Of a stretch of 64,000 nt of DNA, positions 53,747 through 62,451 are shown one piece after another. The stretch comes from Flavobacterium sp. HJ-32-4 (GTDB taxonomy: Bacteria > Bacteroidota > Bacteroidia > Flavobacteriales > Flavobacteriaceae). How positions within the stretch are numbered: position 1 is the stretch's first letter; each line of letters opens with the position of its first letter. The notes under the pieces were generated by a model, which was not told the origin of the DNA, did not search any database, and saw only the letters and a program-made list of their open reading frames with translations. Location of the stretch: NCBI RefSeq assembly GCF_022532105.1, contig NZ_CP092832.1, positions 2,819,001 through 2,883,000 on the forward strand. Reading direction: 5' to 3'. Made by a program: the position numbers and the translations under genes.

Positions 53747-55636
53747 TTATTTCACTTCTTCGTAGTCGACGTCCTGAACAGAGCCGCCTTCGTCTTGTGG
53801 CTGTGCCTCCTGTGGCTGTGGCTCACCCTGTGCACCGCCTTGCTGGTACATGGCTTCGGTAGCCGTTTTCCAGGCTGCGTTGATCTTGTCAAGGGCCGGC
53901 TGGATCGCATCCAGGTCTTGTGACGCATGGGCTGCTTTCAGTTCGGTCAGGGCCGCTTCGATGCCTGATTTGTGGTCGGCTGACAATTTATCACCGAGTT
54001 CCTTCAGTTGGCTTTCGGTCTGGAAGATCATGCTGTCGGCCTCGTTCAGTTTCTCAGCGCGCTCACGGGCCTTGCGGTCGGCATCGGCGTTTGCCTCAGC
54101 GTCTTTCTTCATACGCTCGATTTCCTCTTGCGTAAGTCCGGATGAAGCCTCGATGCGGATATCCTGTGATTTACCGGTTGATTTGTCGGTTGCCGATACT
54201 TTGATGATACCGTTTGCGTCTATGTCGAAAGTTACTTCGATCTGTGGTACGCCGCGTGGGGCCGGTGGGATGCCATCGAGATGGAAACGACCGATGGTCT
54301 TGTTATCACCAGCCATGGTACGCTCACCCTGCAACACGTGGATTTCCACGCTGGGCTGTGAGTCGGCCGCGGTTGAGAACACCTGTGATTTCTTGGTCGG
54401 GATGGTGGTGTTGGCATCGATGAGTTTCGTCATCACGCCACCCATTGTCTCGATACCGAGTGACAGTGGTGTTACGTCGAGAAGCAGTACGTCTTTTACG
54501 TCGCCGGAAAGTACCCCCCCCTGGATCGCAGCGCCGATGGCTACTACTTCATCCGGGTTTACGCCTTTCGATGGCTTCTTACCGAAGAACTTCTCTACTT
54601 CTTCCTGGATTTTCGGGATACGGGTCGAACCTCCTACGAGGATGACCTCATCGATATCCGATTTTGACAAACCGGCATCTTTCAGGGCTTTCGCCACCGG
54701 ATCCATCGAACGTTTTACGAGGCTGTCGGCCAGTTGTTCGAATTTCGCACGGCTCAGTTTCTTCACCAAGTGCTTCGGTCCGGAAGCGGTAGCCGTGATA
54801 TACGGCAGGTTGATTTCGGTTTCAGCGGAAGATGACAGTTCGATCTTCGCTTTCTCGGCGGCTTCTTTCAGACGTTGCAGCGACATAGGATCGATACGGA
54901 GGTCAAGTTGCTCTTCGGCTTTGAATTCGTCTGCCAGCCAGTCGATGATGACCTGGTCGAAGTCGTCGCCCCCGAGGTGGGTGTCCCCGTTGGTTGACAA
55001 TACTTCGAATACACCATCACCCAGTTCGAGGATGGAGATATCGAAGGTACCTCCTCCAAGGTCGTATACGGCAATCTTCTGGTCTTGTCCTTTTTTGTCG
55101 AGTCCGTAGGCCAACGCAGCCGCTGTCGGCTCGTTGATGATCCGCATGACTTTGAGTCCGGCGATCTCACCTGCTTCTTTCGTTGCCTGGCGCTGTGCGT
55201 CGTTGAAGTAGGCCGGTACGGTAATAACGGCTTCCGAAACGGTTTGTCCGAGGTAGTCCTCAGCCGTTTTCTTCATTTTCTGCAGCGTCATGGCCGACAA
55301 TTCCTGTGGTGTATACAGGCGCTTGTCGATGTCGACGCGTGGTGTATTGTTATCGCCTTTTACGACGTTGTAGGCCACGTGTTTGGTTTCGTTTGCGGTT
55401 TCGTCGAAGGTGCGGCCCATGAACCGTTTGATCGACGAAATGGTTTTGGTCGGGTTGGTGACTGCCTGGCGTTTGGCCGGGTCCCCTACCTTTATTTCGC
55501 CGCCTTCCACGAAAGCGATGACAGACGGCGTTGTGCGTTTTCCTTCCGAGTTAGGGATTACCACGGCTTCGTTGCCTTCCATTACGGCCACGCAGGAGTT
55601 GGTAGTACCTAAGTCGATTCCGATTATCTTACCCAT
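53747..55636 (-). CDS. dnaK: Hsp70 chaperone DnaK
   Basis: ATP-dependent folding chaperone. The 629-residue protein starts [21 protein letters not shown]; phosphate loops [17 protein letters not shown] and [13 protein letters not shown] are intact, the linker [19 protein letters not shown] is conserved, and the C-terminus ends in DVDYEEVK, the usual Bacteroidota variant of EEVD. The in-frame upstream ATG at 55741 gives an extension unlike DnaK, so the start is 55636. No grpE or dnaJ beside it. Confidence 0.97.
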   Translation of the reverse strand: MGKIIGIDLGTTNSCVAVMEGNEAVVIPNSEGKRTTPSVIAFVEGGEIKVGDPAKRQAVTNPTKTISSIKRFMGRTFDETANETKHVAYNVVKGDNNTPRVDIDKRLYTPQELSAMTLQKMKKTAEDYLGQTVSEAVITVPAYFNDAQRQATKEAGEIAGLKVMRIINEPTAAALAYGLDKKGQDQKIAVYDLGGGTFDISILELGDGVFEVLSTNGDTHLGGDDFDQVIIDWLADEFKAEEQLDLRIDPMSLQRLKEAAEKAKIELSSSAETEINLPYITATASGPKHLVKKLSRAKFEQLADSLVKRSMDPVAKALKDAGLSKSDIDEVILVGGSTRIPKIQEEVEKFFGKKPSKGVNPDEVVAIGAAIQGGVLSGDVKDVLLLDVTPLSLGIETMGGVMTKLIDANTTIPTKKSQVFSTAADSQPSVEIHVLQGERTMAGDNKTIGRFHLDGIPPAPRGVPQIEVTFDIDANGIIKVSATDKSTGKSQDIRIEASSGLTQEEIERMKKDAEANADADRKARERAEKLNEADSMIFQTESQLKELGDKLSADHKSGIEAALTELKAAHASQDLDAIQPALDKINAAWKTATEAMYQQGGAQGEPQPQEAQPQDEGGSVQDVDYEEVK

Positions 55637-55741
55637 AGTTAGTTGTTTTTTCAATTTTGAACTTGCGCGGCAGTTGGCAAGGACTGTGCCACGGGCGTGA
55701 CGGCGTTGATTTGGCAGGAAATGGGGAGGAGGGGCTGACAA

Positions 55742-56045
55742 GATGGCATTTGAAGGAGTTAGGAGCGAGGAGAGAGAGGTGAGAGGAGAGAGGAAGTGTA
55801 TAACGTGGGTTCTGAACCCTGAATTGGATAATGTGGAAACGAAGGGCGCTTAAGGGTGTGGGTTAGTAATTTGTCACCATTGATACTTTATCCATACAGT
55901 ATCCATACAGTATCCATACAGTATCTATACAGTATCCCGGCAGTTTGTCGCGTCCACCATCCACGATCAACTATGAACCATGAACCCTCAACCCTCAACT
56001 ATCAACTATCAACTATCAACCCTCCTAACGCATTGTGGTTATTCG
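55742..56045. repeat. Intergenic region containing a second copy of the 11-mer element
   Basis: No gene seen. A GAGAGGA-rich tract (about 55755-55795), then the element 55857-55955 with TGGGTTAGTAATTTGTCACC, one ATACTTTATCC, four ATACAGTATC(C/T) 11-mers (55883-55937) and TTTGTCGCGTCC. Then AACTATC/AACCCTC heptamers (55967-56022). Confidence 0.85.
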
Positions 56046-56053
56046 TATATTTG
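56046..56053 (+). promoter_or_regulatory. -7 box upstream of the T9SS-tail gene
   Basis: TATATTTG; the ATG at 56137 lies 83 bases downstream, an unusually long leader for this genome, with a hairpin in it. Confidence 0.55.
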
Positions 56054-56084
56054 AGCGTTGCACGAACCTGATGTCCCGATTTAC

Positions 56085-56120
56085 CTACCCGAGCCGAACC
56101 CGGGCGTTCGATTAGGGTAG
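56085..56120 (+). promoter_or_regulatory. Structured 5' leader: nested hairpin before the T9SS-tail gene
   Basis: Outer stem CTACCC (56085-56090) / GGGTAG (56115-56120), symmetric 4x4 internal loop, inner stem CGAAC (56095-56099) / GTTCG (56106-56110), loop CCGGGC. Without a T-run directly after, it is not a standard terminator. Confidence 0.6.
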
Positions 56121-56136
56121 ACTAATTTTCATACTT

Positions 56137-56544
56137 ATGCGTATCTTCAGAATTACCATCGTCCCGCTTTTTGTCATTCCCTTGTTGGCTGTCAATGAAA
56201 CCGTCGCCCAGGAGGTTACGCAAACCCCTGAAATCAATGCAAGCAGTTATGTAAAAAGCGACCTGTCTTTCGATACAGGAGACCTGTTTATGGAACTGAC
56301 AAGCAATGCAACGGCAGATGCACAGGTCGCTGCCCACACCAGGGTTTTCCCGAATCCTGTAACGGATGTACTACAGGTCGTATCCGATAAACCGATTGAA
56401 TCGATTGCCGTATACAGCCTTGACGGAAAGGTAGTCTATACCGCTCCATCACCCCAAAACACTATTGACCTGAAATACCTGACAACCGGTTTGTATCTGG
56501 TGGTCATCAACCAAGAGGAAAACTTCAAAATCGTTAAACTATGA
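56137..56544 (+). CDS. Small T9SS type A sorting-domain protein
   Basis: A 135-residue secreted protein: Sec signal (about 1-25, NETVAQ), about 35 residues without visible fold, and a type IX secretion C-terminal domain (about 68-135: VFPNPVTDVLQVVSD, YSLDGKVVYTA, LTTGLYLVVINQEENFKIVKL). So almost nothing but the sorting signal is exported. The stop overlaps the start of the next, 730-residue gene (ATGA), which itself lacks a sorting tail. A carrier or cap role for the partner is possible. Confidence 0.88.
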   Translation: MRIFRITIVPLFVIPLLAVNETVAQEVTQTPEINASSYVKSDLSFDTGDLFMELTSNATADAQVAAHTRVFPNPVTDVLQVVSDKPIESIAVYSLDGKVVYTAPSPQNTIDLKYLTTGLYLVVINQEENFKIVKL

Positions 56545-58733
56545 GAATCGCCATTTTTTGCCTGCTATTTGTCAACCTCATGTTTGGACAGGGTGTGCCG
56601 CAGGGGTTCAGCCACCGGGGTGTCATCAATGACAGCCAAAACAGACCTGTCGCCAATAAAGATGTGGTGATCAGGACCACGATATTAGATGATGACAAAG
56701 AGGAGCTATATATAGAAACACATCGCGTAAAGACAAATGCGACGGGGCACTACACTATCGTGATCGGACAAGGTGAACGACTACTTCCGAGTGATCCGAA
56801 CTTCAAACTGAGCGACCTCAAATGGGGTGATGCCACCAAGACCAAATCGTACCGCATTGAGGTCGACACGACCGGTAGTGGCAACAAGTTTACGATTAAT
56901 GGCACCAGCCAGTTTTTTGCCGTCCCCTACGCGTTTTTCAGCCTGAACAACCTGGGCTCGCTTACGGCTAAAAGCAGTGAAAGCAATTCGTGTACGGCTA
57001 CCGTTGACAATATTGCCGCTTTAAAAGCGAGGGTGCCCTCCGCCCGTTTTGAACGGGTTTGTGTGAAATATTATTCCTCTGAACTGGATAACGGTGGCGG
57101 CGAATTCATGTGGATTCCGGAGTATAACCCCAACGGCAACCCGGATGTGGATAATTTATGGGTAAACATCCATCCGGGTGGTATCCGAAATAATGATGAC
57201 GGATGTATTATCCAACGAACAGGCGATACCTCTACTGGGAGATGGGTGCGACTGATTGATGGGTATATCAATGTCACCTATTATGGTGTGACGGGACAAA
57301 AGCAGCCGGATGACGGTGAGCGCATCCAACGGGCAATCGACTATGCGGCTTACAATGCAAAATACAACCCGGGTATTACGGAGGGTACGATCGTCTATTT
57401 CCCTTCTGGCGTTTACAAAATTCACAACGAATTGGTATGGAAGAATGGCGTGTCGCTCAGAGGTGAATCGCGTTTTAATACGGTGTTGGAGGCCGGCTAT
57501 CCGACTGACCCCAACGCGCCTTCCTACTCCACTAACGGTGGGTCATTGCTGAAACTGGATACCGGACGGGTGGTAGGTTCCCATATATCCGACCTGTCGT
57601 TCCAGGGGATTGCCAATGAAACCGACAGTTCCAAACAGAAGAATTGTTTCAGCCTGGAAGCGTCTACCGGCGAGTTTGGCGATGGTGGTCTTTGGAATTC
57701 CACCATCAAAAATGTAGAAATAAAAGGTTTCAATGGAACGGGTATTATCCTGAAAGGACGAGGTGACTATACCGCCCCGATACAATTCAACGTCTTTGAA
57801 AACATCAGCGTTACGCGGCAAACACCACTCTCCTACTCGTTATACACCAATGGCCAATTGGGCCAGAACACCTTCATCAATTGTGGTTTCTTTGCGAAGT
57901 TCAATTACAGCATGACGAATCCGAGCGAGTTTATCTTGGGTACGAATGTGTTGCTATCCAATGCCACTAATAATTTCAATACGGTGGGCATCATGAGTTT
58001 TATCAATTGTACGATTGAAAACTCAGAAGATGGTGTGAACATTCAACATGCGGAGAGCGTGACGTTTGACACCTGCTGGTTTGAGAGTTTAAACGTGGCT
58101 ATACAAGTCCATAACGGAACGGGCGGATTCAAAAGCAAAGCCATCCACATCACCAATTGCCGCTTCGCCAATGCGGCGGGATTTGGTTCTTTGAAGCCCA
58201 ATGCGTTCAACCAGTTTGGATTCGGCAAGTGTATAGTAGTAAATAATTCAGAAGTGAACGTCGAGAATTGTTATGCTACGGTGAGCCGGATTTTCAGGGA
58301 AGACGACCCCACGTATACCATTATCGACACGGCGCTGAACCTTGACAAGAAACTGTTTATCTATCGGAGCAACAGTTCACAGGGTGTTTTTACCAGGGCC
58401 AATTCCTTCCAGCATCCCGTTTTAAGTAATACGTATGGACTGACGCCTTCGGTTTCCGTCAGCAATTCCACGCTGAATTTGGAACAGAATGTGTATTGCA
58501 ATGTTACTGCTTCCGCGGCGGTGACGGTGGCTACTATCAACACCGAGATGCTACCGGGAGAACGGATAACGCTCACGAACGCCAGTACGTTCAATATCAC
58601 GTTCACGAAAACCGGCAATCTCGATTTCAGTGCCACTTCTTCGGTGGTATTAGGCCCGAACAAAACCGCCGAGTTTGTCAAAAGGCAGTTGCCGAATAAT
58701 TCGATTAAGCTGCAGTTGGTGACGGTTTATTGA
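56541..58733 (+). CDS. Exported right-handed beta-helix protein (pectate lyase 3-like)
   Basis: A 730-residue secreted protein with signal 1-16 (LMFGQ). Residues about 20-145 are the Bacteroidota N-terminal domain often seen in surface proteins (GFSHRGVINDSQNRPVANKDVVIRTTILDD...YRIEVDTTGSGNKFTINGTSQFFAVPYAF). Residues about 235-600 are a Pectate_lyase_3/right-handed beta-helix (YGVTGQKQPDDGERIQRAIDYAA, TIVYFPSGVYKIHNELVWKNGVSLRGES, then Asn-ladder repeats such as FINCTIENSEDGVNIQHAE and HITNCRFANA). The last about 110 residues resemble a phage tail-spike-like C-terminal cap, not a T9SS tail. Role: polysaccharide binding or lyase; no catalytic residues can be named. Confidence 0.85.
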   Translation: MRIAIFCLLFVNLMFGQGVPQGFSHRGVINDSQNRPVANKDVVIRTTILDDDKEELYIETHRVKTNATGHYTIVIGQGERLLPSDPNFKLSDLKWGDATKTKSYRIEVDTTGSGNKFTINGTSQFFAVPYAFFSLNNLGSLTAKSSESNSCTATVDNIAALKARVPSARFERVCVKYYSSELDNGGGEFMWIPEYNPNGNPDVDNLWVNIHPGGIRNNDDGCIIQRTGDTSTGRWVRLIDGYINVTYYGVTGQKQPDDGERIQRAIDYAAYNAKYNPGITEGTIVYFPSGVYKIHNELVWKNGVSLRGESRFNTVLEAGYPTDPNAPSYSTNGGSLLKLDTGRVVGSHISDLSFQGIANETDSSKQKNCFSLEASTGEFGDGGLWNSTIKNVEIKGFNGTGIILKGRGDYTAPIQFNVFENISVTRQTPLSYSLYTNGQLGQNTFINCGFFAKFNYSMTNPSEFILGTNVLLSNATNNFNTVGIMSFINCTIENSEDGVNIQHAESVTFDTCWFESLNVAIQVHNGTGGFKSKAIHITNCRFANAAGFGSLKPNAFNQFGFGKCIVVNNSEVNVENCYATVSRIFREDDPTYTIIDTALNLDKKLFIYRSNSSQGVFTRANSFQHPVLSNTYGLTPSVSVSNSTLNLEQNVYCNVTASAAVTVATINTEMLPGERITLTNASTFNITFTKTGNLDFSATSSVVLGPNKTAEFVKRQLPNNSIKLQLVTVY

Positions 58734-58770
58734 GGAGCGAGAGGATTATGAAACCCTGTTTCGCAGCCGT

Positions 58771-59226
58771 ATGAAGCAAGTCTTGTTTATGGTGCTTTTC
58801 GTTGCATCGATACGCGTTTTTTCACAGGAAGTTGAAGATACGTCGATACAGGATTTGTATGTGACACGTTTCGAGGGGCTTACCCCCATCGATTTTACGA
58901 CCCAATTCGCAACCTGGAAAGAGGATCGATTTTGCAGTTTATTTGAGTGCGCATTGATTTTTGACGCTTTACATCCTAAACTGCAACAGAAAGTCGCGCA
59001 TCGAATGGCGGAAATCGCACGCATCATCGTGGCGACCAACAGGCCGCTTTTCCTTCTTATCGGCATGAATTCTGTGGTGACAGCGCAAGTAAAGAATGAA
59101 AACACGGAGGATGAAAAGCGTGCTGTGTATATTTCCATCGCGGGTTGTACACCCTCTTTAGGGGAACAGCGGGTGGCCACTATCGTCAATAAAATATCAG
59201 CGGATTTTATGGCCCTCAGTGACTAA
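58771..59226 (+). CDS. Small exported protein of unknown function
   Basis: A 151-residue protein with a signal peptide (about 1-20, IRVFSQ). The mature part contains PLFLLIGMNSVVTAQVKNENTEDEKRAVYISIAGCTPSLGEQRVATIVNKISADFMAL; the hydrophobic stretch is too short for a membrane helix. Not recognised. It is 37 bases after the beta-helix gene and on the same strand, so possibly one transcript. Confidence 0.65.
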   Translation: MKQVLFMVLFVASIRVFSQEVEDTSIQDLYVTRFEGLTPIDFTTQFATWKEDRFCSLFECALIFDALHPKLQQKVAHRMAEIARIIVATNRPLFLLIGMNSVVTAQVKNENTEDEKRAVYISIAGCTPSLGEQRVATIVNKISADFMALSD

Positions 59227-59313
59227 GACTCGCCCGTTGCGCTAGCTACCCCTATTTGTTTGTTCGCTATAAAATGCTATTTTTCTATCCCGTAACCCTT
59301 ACAACCGACCACC

Positions 59314-59820
59314 ATGATCAAAAACCTCCTTTTCGTCGCTTTCCTCGCTTTGTTGCCTGCCACCACGTCACGCTGTTTCGCACAGGAATTACTGGATGGC
59401 ATACCCGGCACCAAAGAAGAATTTATTGCCAGTGAGAAAAAAGTGTTCGCTACCATTGACTGGTTAGAAACCACGCCATTTGGCACCGAGGAAGATAAAC
59501 GAACGAGGCAAAACGCCTTACTTATCGCCTGGCTGACGAATTCGCCGACCGTAACCATAGAAATCAATGCGGACATCCTGACCTTCACCAAAAAGCACTC
59601 CGAACTGTTAATGACGTTTATGGGCGGCTGGACACGGTATTGCCTGCAAAACAATTATTCGAAAGATGCCATCCAGGGATCATTAGCCGGGATTAGAAGC
59701 GTCATCAAGGTGTATAAAAACCAGTCGCTTAAGAAAGACAAGGAAGTCGAGAAACTGATTGAACTCGAGAGCAAGGGGGAATTGGAGAATTGGGTACGGG
59801 AAAAAATGGCGAAACGCTAA
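59314..59820 (+). CDS. Small exported protein of unknown function
   Basis: A 168-residue protein with a signal peptide (about 1-23, SRCFAQ) and a helical mature part (LLDGIPGTKEEFIASEKKVFATIDWLETTPF, later KDKEVEKLIELESKGELENWV). Conserved Trp and Asn-rich helices suggest a helical domain that could bind another protein. Not recognised. Upstream intergenic gap of 87 bases contains TATTTTTC-like AT-rich sequence. Confidence 0.65.
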   Translation: MIKNLLFVAFLALLPATTSRCFAQELLDGIPGTKEEFIASEKKVFATIDWLETTPFGTEEDKRTRQNALLIAWLTNSPTVTIEINADILTFTKKHSELLMTFMGGWTRYCLQNNYSKDAIQGSLAGIRSVIKVYKNQSLKKDKEVEKLIELESKGELENWVREKMAKR

Positions 59821-59910
59821 CAGCACCCATACGAAATTCACAGCGCAGGAACAACACGGCTGGCATACATTTAGAAGCTATTGCATTGATCCGTTACCTA
59901 ATTTCGAGGC

Positions 59911-60441
59911 ATGACAAAAGAAACGAAGACGGGCGCCCGTTCCGGCATGCGCCACGTGAAAGCAGAACTGATTGTGACTGTATTGTTGTGGATTTACGCC
60001 ATCAGTTCGGTTGTTTACATACATTACATTAGTCTGCCGTTTGCCCTCGGTATCGCGGGATTGGCGATAGCGGCTGTACTCACATTTCGGTTTCAACAGT
60101 TTGCCTTCCCCTTTCTGGCGTTGCTTTTGCTCTTCGCCCTTCCCAATCTTGTCAAGTTCAGCCAGACGGGGTTTTATATCGGGATTGGCCCTGTGGGCGT
60201 TCCTGTCATCCCTACTTTACTGTTGGCCTACCTCAGCTACAAGAGAAGGGACCGGATACGAGGGTGGTTTTCCGACACGGATGAAACGGAAAAAGAAGCG
60301 TCGCGACAACGAAAGCTAGCACTTTTTCGAAACGAGTTCAATCAGTACTCCCCGGAGGAAATAAAGAGAAAACTCGATCACGACGTATTGGTTCCGGAGG
60401 CACGGGAAGTGCTGCTGGAACTGCTACATACGAAGAAGTAG
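59911..60441 (+). CDS. Membrane protein of unknown function, C-terminal coiled coil
   Basis: A 176-residue protein: three or four membrane helices (about 19-40, 45-65, 68-85, 95-110) and a cytoplasmic, highly charged C-terminal part (about 112-176: KRRDRIRGWFSDTDETEKEASRQRKLALF...EEIKRKLDHDVLVPEAREVLLELLHTKK). Not recognised. Part of a same-strand series that ends with the RDD-family gene. Confidence 0.68.
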   Translation: MTKETKTGARSGMRHVKAELIVTVLLWIYAISSVVYIHYISLPFALGIAGLAIAAVLTFRFQQFAFPFLALLLLFALPNLVKFSQTGFYIGIGPVGVPVIPTLLLAYLSYKRRDRIRGWFSDTDETEKEASRQRKLALFRNEFNQYSPEEIKRKLDHDVLVPEAREVLLELLHTKK

Positions 60442-60470
60442 TTCGAAATATCATCCCCATTAAAACCCAT

Positions 60471-60539
60471 ATGAAATACATCACCCTGTTCCTCATTATC
60501 TCCTTCTGCCAATTGCCGGCTGAAGCCAGCAACCCGTGA
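60471..60539 (+). CDS. Orphan 22-residue signal-peptide-like reading frame
   Basis: ATG at 60471, TGA at 60537-60539. The translation (MKYITLFLIISFCQLPAEAS plus NP) is a nearly perfect Sec signal with an A-x-A-like end, and then stops. It could be the remnant of a lost secreted protein or a true short membrane peptide. It lies between the 59911 and the RDD gene in the same orientation. Confidence 0.35.
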   Translation: MKYITLFLIISFCQLPAEASNP

Positions 60540-60561
60540 CAACGTGACAACACCTAATACC

Positions 60562-61179
60562 ATGAAACAAACACCTCTTCGAATCGCAGGCCTGGACGAT
60601 GACCTTTACGCCGGATTTGGTCCGCGCATCGCTTCGCTGTTACTGGATATCGTTTTCTTCCTTCCCATCGGGATCCTGACCACGTGGCTGAACGGATTAA
60701 GTAAAGACGCGTTTTACTATACGATGGTCCCGAACCTGCTTTTTGGTTTGTGGTATTATATATACCTGCCGAAAAAATATGGCGGAACACCCGGCAAACT
60801 GCTGGTAGGCATCAAGATACTAAAAACAGATGGCCGCCCGATCGGATGGGATGAGGCCGTGCTGCGGCATGTGGTCTTGCTGGTGTTACAGATTTTCAAT
60901 ATGGTTATTACGATCATGGCCCTGGATCTTGCAGATGAGGACATCTACCTAACACTCTCCTGGTTTGAAAAAAGTGCCTACCTGACGGCGCTGATGCCTG
61001 GCTATTTCCGGGCTTATACCCTGGTAAGCAGCGTGTGGGTGTGGAGTGAACTGATCGTATTGCTTACCAACCCACGAAAACGCGCCTTCCATGATTATAT
61101 GGCCGGTACGGTTATCATCAAAAAGCGTTATGAAGCGGCTATTGTTCGCGAGATGTATCCGGAAGAGGAAGCAAACTAA
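60562..61179 (+). CDS. RDD-family membrane protein
   Basis: A 205-residue membrane protein with the RDD pattern: GFGPRIASLLLDIVFFLPIG (Arg-Asp-Asp region in the first helix), TPGKLLVGIKILKTDGRPIGWDEAVLRHVV in the loop and NPRKRAFHDYMAGTVIIKKR at the end, with four membrane helices. RDD proteins are thought to be cation/proton antiporters or have unknown roles. The GTG at 60544 is an alternative start; the ATG at 60562 is more likely. Confidence 0.88.
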   Translation: MKQTPLRIAGLDDDLYAGFGPRIASLLLDIVFFLPIGILTTWLNGLSKDAFYYTMVPNLLFGLWYYIYLPKKYGGTPGKLLVGIKILKTDGRPIGWDEAVLRHVVLLVLQIFNMVITIMALDLADEDIYLTLSWFEKSAYLTALMPGYFRAYTLVSSVWVWSELIVLLTNPRKRAFHDYMAGTVIIKKRYEAAIVREMYPEEEAN

Positions 61180-61215
61180 AGGCGTTTAACTCCTCATTGC
61201 TAAAACGAAACGAAA

Positions 61216-61395
61216 ATGATTAGCCATAGAATCAAACCCTTCGTCGATCTGGGCGGTTTCATCTGGTGGGTAGCCGTCCGATTCTGCCGGACCCGTTTGA
61301 AGGAGGAACAATCGGAAAAACACCTTGAACGAAACGTCGTGCTCTTTTTGGTTGTTGCGTATCTGTTAGGATACGTGACGGTACAGGTGACGTAG
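61216..61395 (+). CDS. Small membrane protein, 59 residues
   Basis: ATG at 61216 to TAG at 61393-61395. The translation has an aromatic helix (FIWWVAVRFCRTR, about 15-27), a charged loop (LKEEQSEKHLERN) and a second clear helix (about 41-58, VVLFLVVAYLLGYVTVQV). It follows the RDD gene by 36 bases in the same direction. Its composition strongly suggests a real gene of the type that short-ORF filters miss. Confidence 0.68.
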   Translation: MISHRIKPFVDLGGFIWWVAVRFCRTRLKEEQSEKHLERNVVLFLVVAYLLGYVTVQVT

Positions 61396-61783
61396 GTTTT
61401 GGGTGTTGGGTGTTGGGTGTTGGATGAAGGTTCAGGCTCCTAGTTTATCTCTTTCCTCTCTCCCCTCTCTCCTAACCCCTTCTAATAATTCCCCACCGTC
61501 GCCAGAAGCTCCGTCCGAAACGGTTTACAAATCCGCGCCATCCGGTGTATAAAGGGAGACGGGTTTGGAAGGAACGGTGAGGGCGCAAGCATCCGCATTT
61601 ATCGTAGGACTGGAAAATGCGAAATTGAATACGTGATTCGACGATGTACCCCCGTCGGCGCGATTATTTATTGCGATCCACTTACATTTGGCGGCACCCG
61701 TAATATGCTCAGGGCGGCGTATCCCTCCTTTTCATACATGAGCCGTTTGTGAAACGTTTTTCCGTCTTATGGTAGACCTCACG
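61396..61783. other. Gene-free region with a degraded reading frame
   Basis: A GGTGTTG heptamer tract (61396-61424) and CTCTCTCC tract (61450-61480). From 61489 to 61743 a plus-strand frame is open for about 84 codons without a usable start codon; it contains a plausible amphipathic pattern (GDGFGRNGEGASIRIYRRTG...IIYCDPLTFGG) and may be the remains of a lost gene. Function not recognised. Confidence 0.4.
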
Positions 61784-62176
61784 TTAGTTAACGATCGCGG
61801 TCACGATTCGCCCATTTCGACTCCAGACCTGCAACCCCATTTCGTCGATATCATACACAAACTGACTTTCGTCATCGTCCAGATGAATTTTATTAGAAGA
61901 CGATGAGTGAACACTGAAAGCGGATAGAAATTCGTCTATTCCCATTCCTATCATATTTCTCCCCTTGTAAATGCATTCGTCCCTACAACAAATTGATACA
62001 ATCAAACCGTTTTCGACATACAGTTCAAGTCCTTCCTCTTGTAGCTCGTATGTTTCCCATTCGGTTATCGTATCCTTTTCCGAAAACGTAAAAGAAAAAC
62101 TCTTTAGGTAGTCGTTGATTGGTGTTCCTAATTTGAATTCTCCCACCTGCTCAAAGGGCACAAAATACTTTACCAT
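61784..62176 (-). CDS. Orphan small soluble protein, immunity-protein-like
   Basis: A 130-residue acidic soluble protein (MVKYFVPFEQVGEFKLGTPINDYLKSFSFTFSEKDTITEW... DDDESQFVYDIDEMGLQVWSRNGRIVTAIVN). Two related strand-turn segments (YELQEEGLELYVENGLIVSICC and FVYDIDEMGLQVWSRNGRIVTAI) suggest a duplicated alpha/beta domain, as found in small immunity-type proteins of polymorphic toxin systems. The region is poorer in GC than its neighbours and no toxin gene is near, so it may be a relic of a transferred cassette. Purely an inference from composition and context. Confidence 0.6.
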   Translation of the reverse strand: MVKYFVPFEQVGEFKLGTPINDYLKSFSFTFSEKDTITEWETYELQEEGLELYVENGLIVSICCRDECIYKGRNMIGMGIDEFLSAFSVHSSSSNKIHLDDDESQFVYDIDEMGLQVWSRNGRIVTAIVN

Positions 62177-62451
62177 TATCGTTTACTTTCGCTCGAATGT
62201 TCTCCCCCGCTGGCGCGAGCGGCTCGCCCGTGCGGTCCTTTTACTTACTAAGAATTGTCTTTTGCCAAGCCTCTGGTTTGCGTTACTAATGAGCTTTACT
62301 ATCATACTATCTATCGACTTATGGCGGGTACGGATTACACACCAGCGCAGCGCCTGCCGAAGGAAATCCGCGTCAGCGCGGTATGGGTAGTTGCTTTCCT
62401 CTCTCCCCTCTCTTCTCTCTTCTCTCTTCTCTCTTCTTTCCTCTCTCCTCC
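62177..62451. repeat. Intergenic region with TCTTCTC heptamers
   Basis: No gene seen. A tract of TCTTCTC/TCTCTTC heptamers lies at about 62404-62446, directly before the stop of the PorP/SprF gene. The flanking part 62210-62400 has no recognisable features. Confidence 0.75.

Noticed and set aside
53850..55109. 419-codon open frame opposite dnaK
   Set aside because: Exact antisense of a highly conserved gene; composition is Ser/Arg-rich and it has no motif. Such long antisense frames also occur opposite lpdA (9408-10358), the phosphoesterase fusion (37624-38547) and rlmD (21525-22421).
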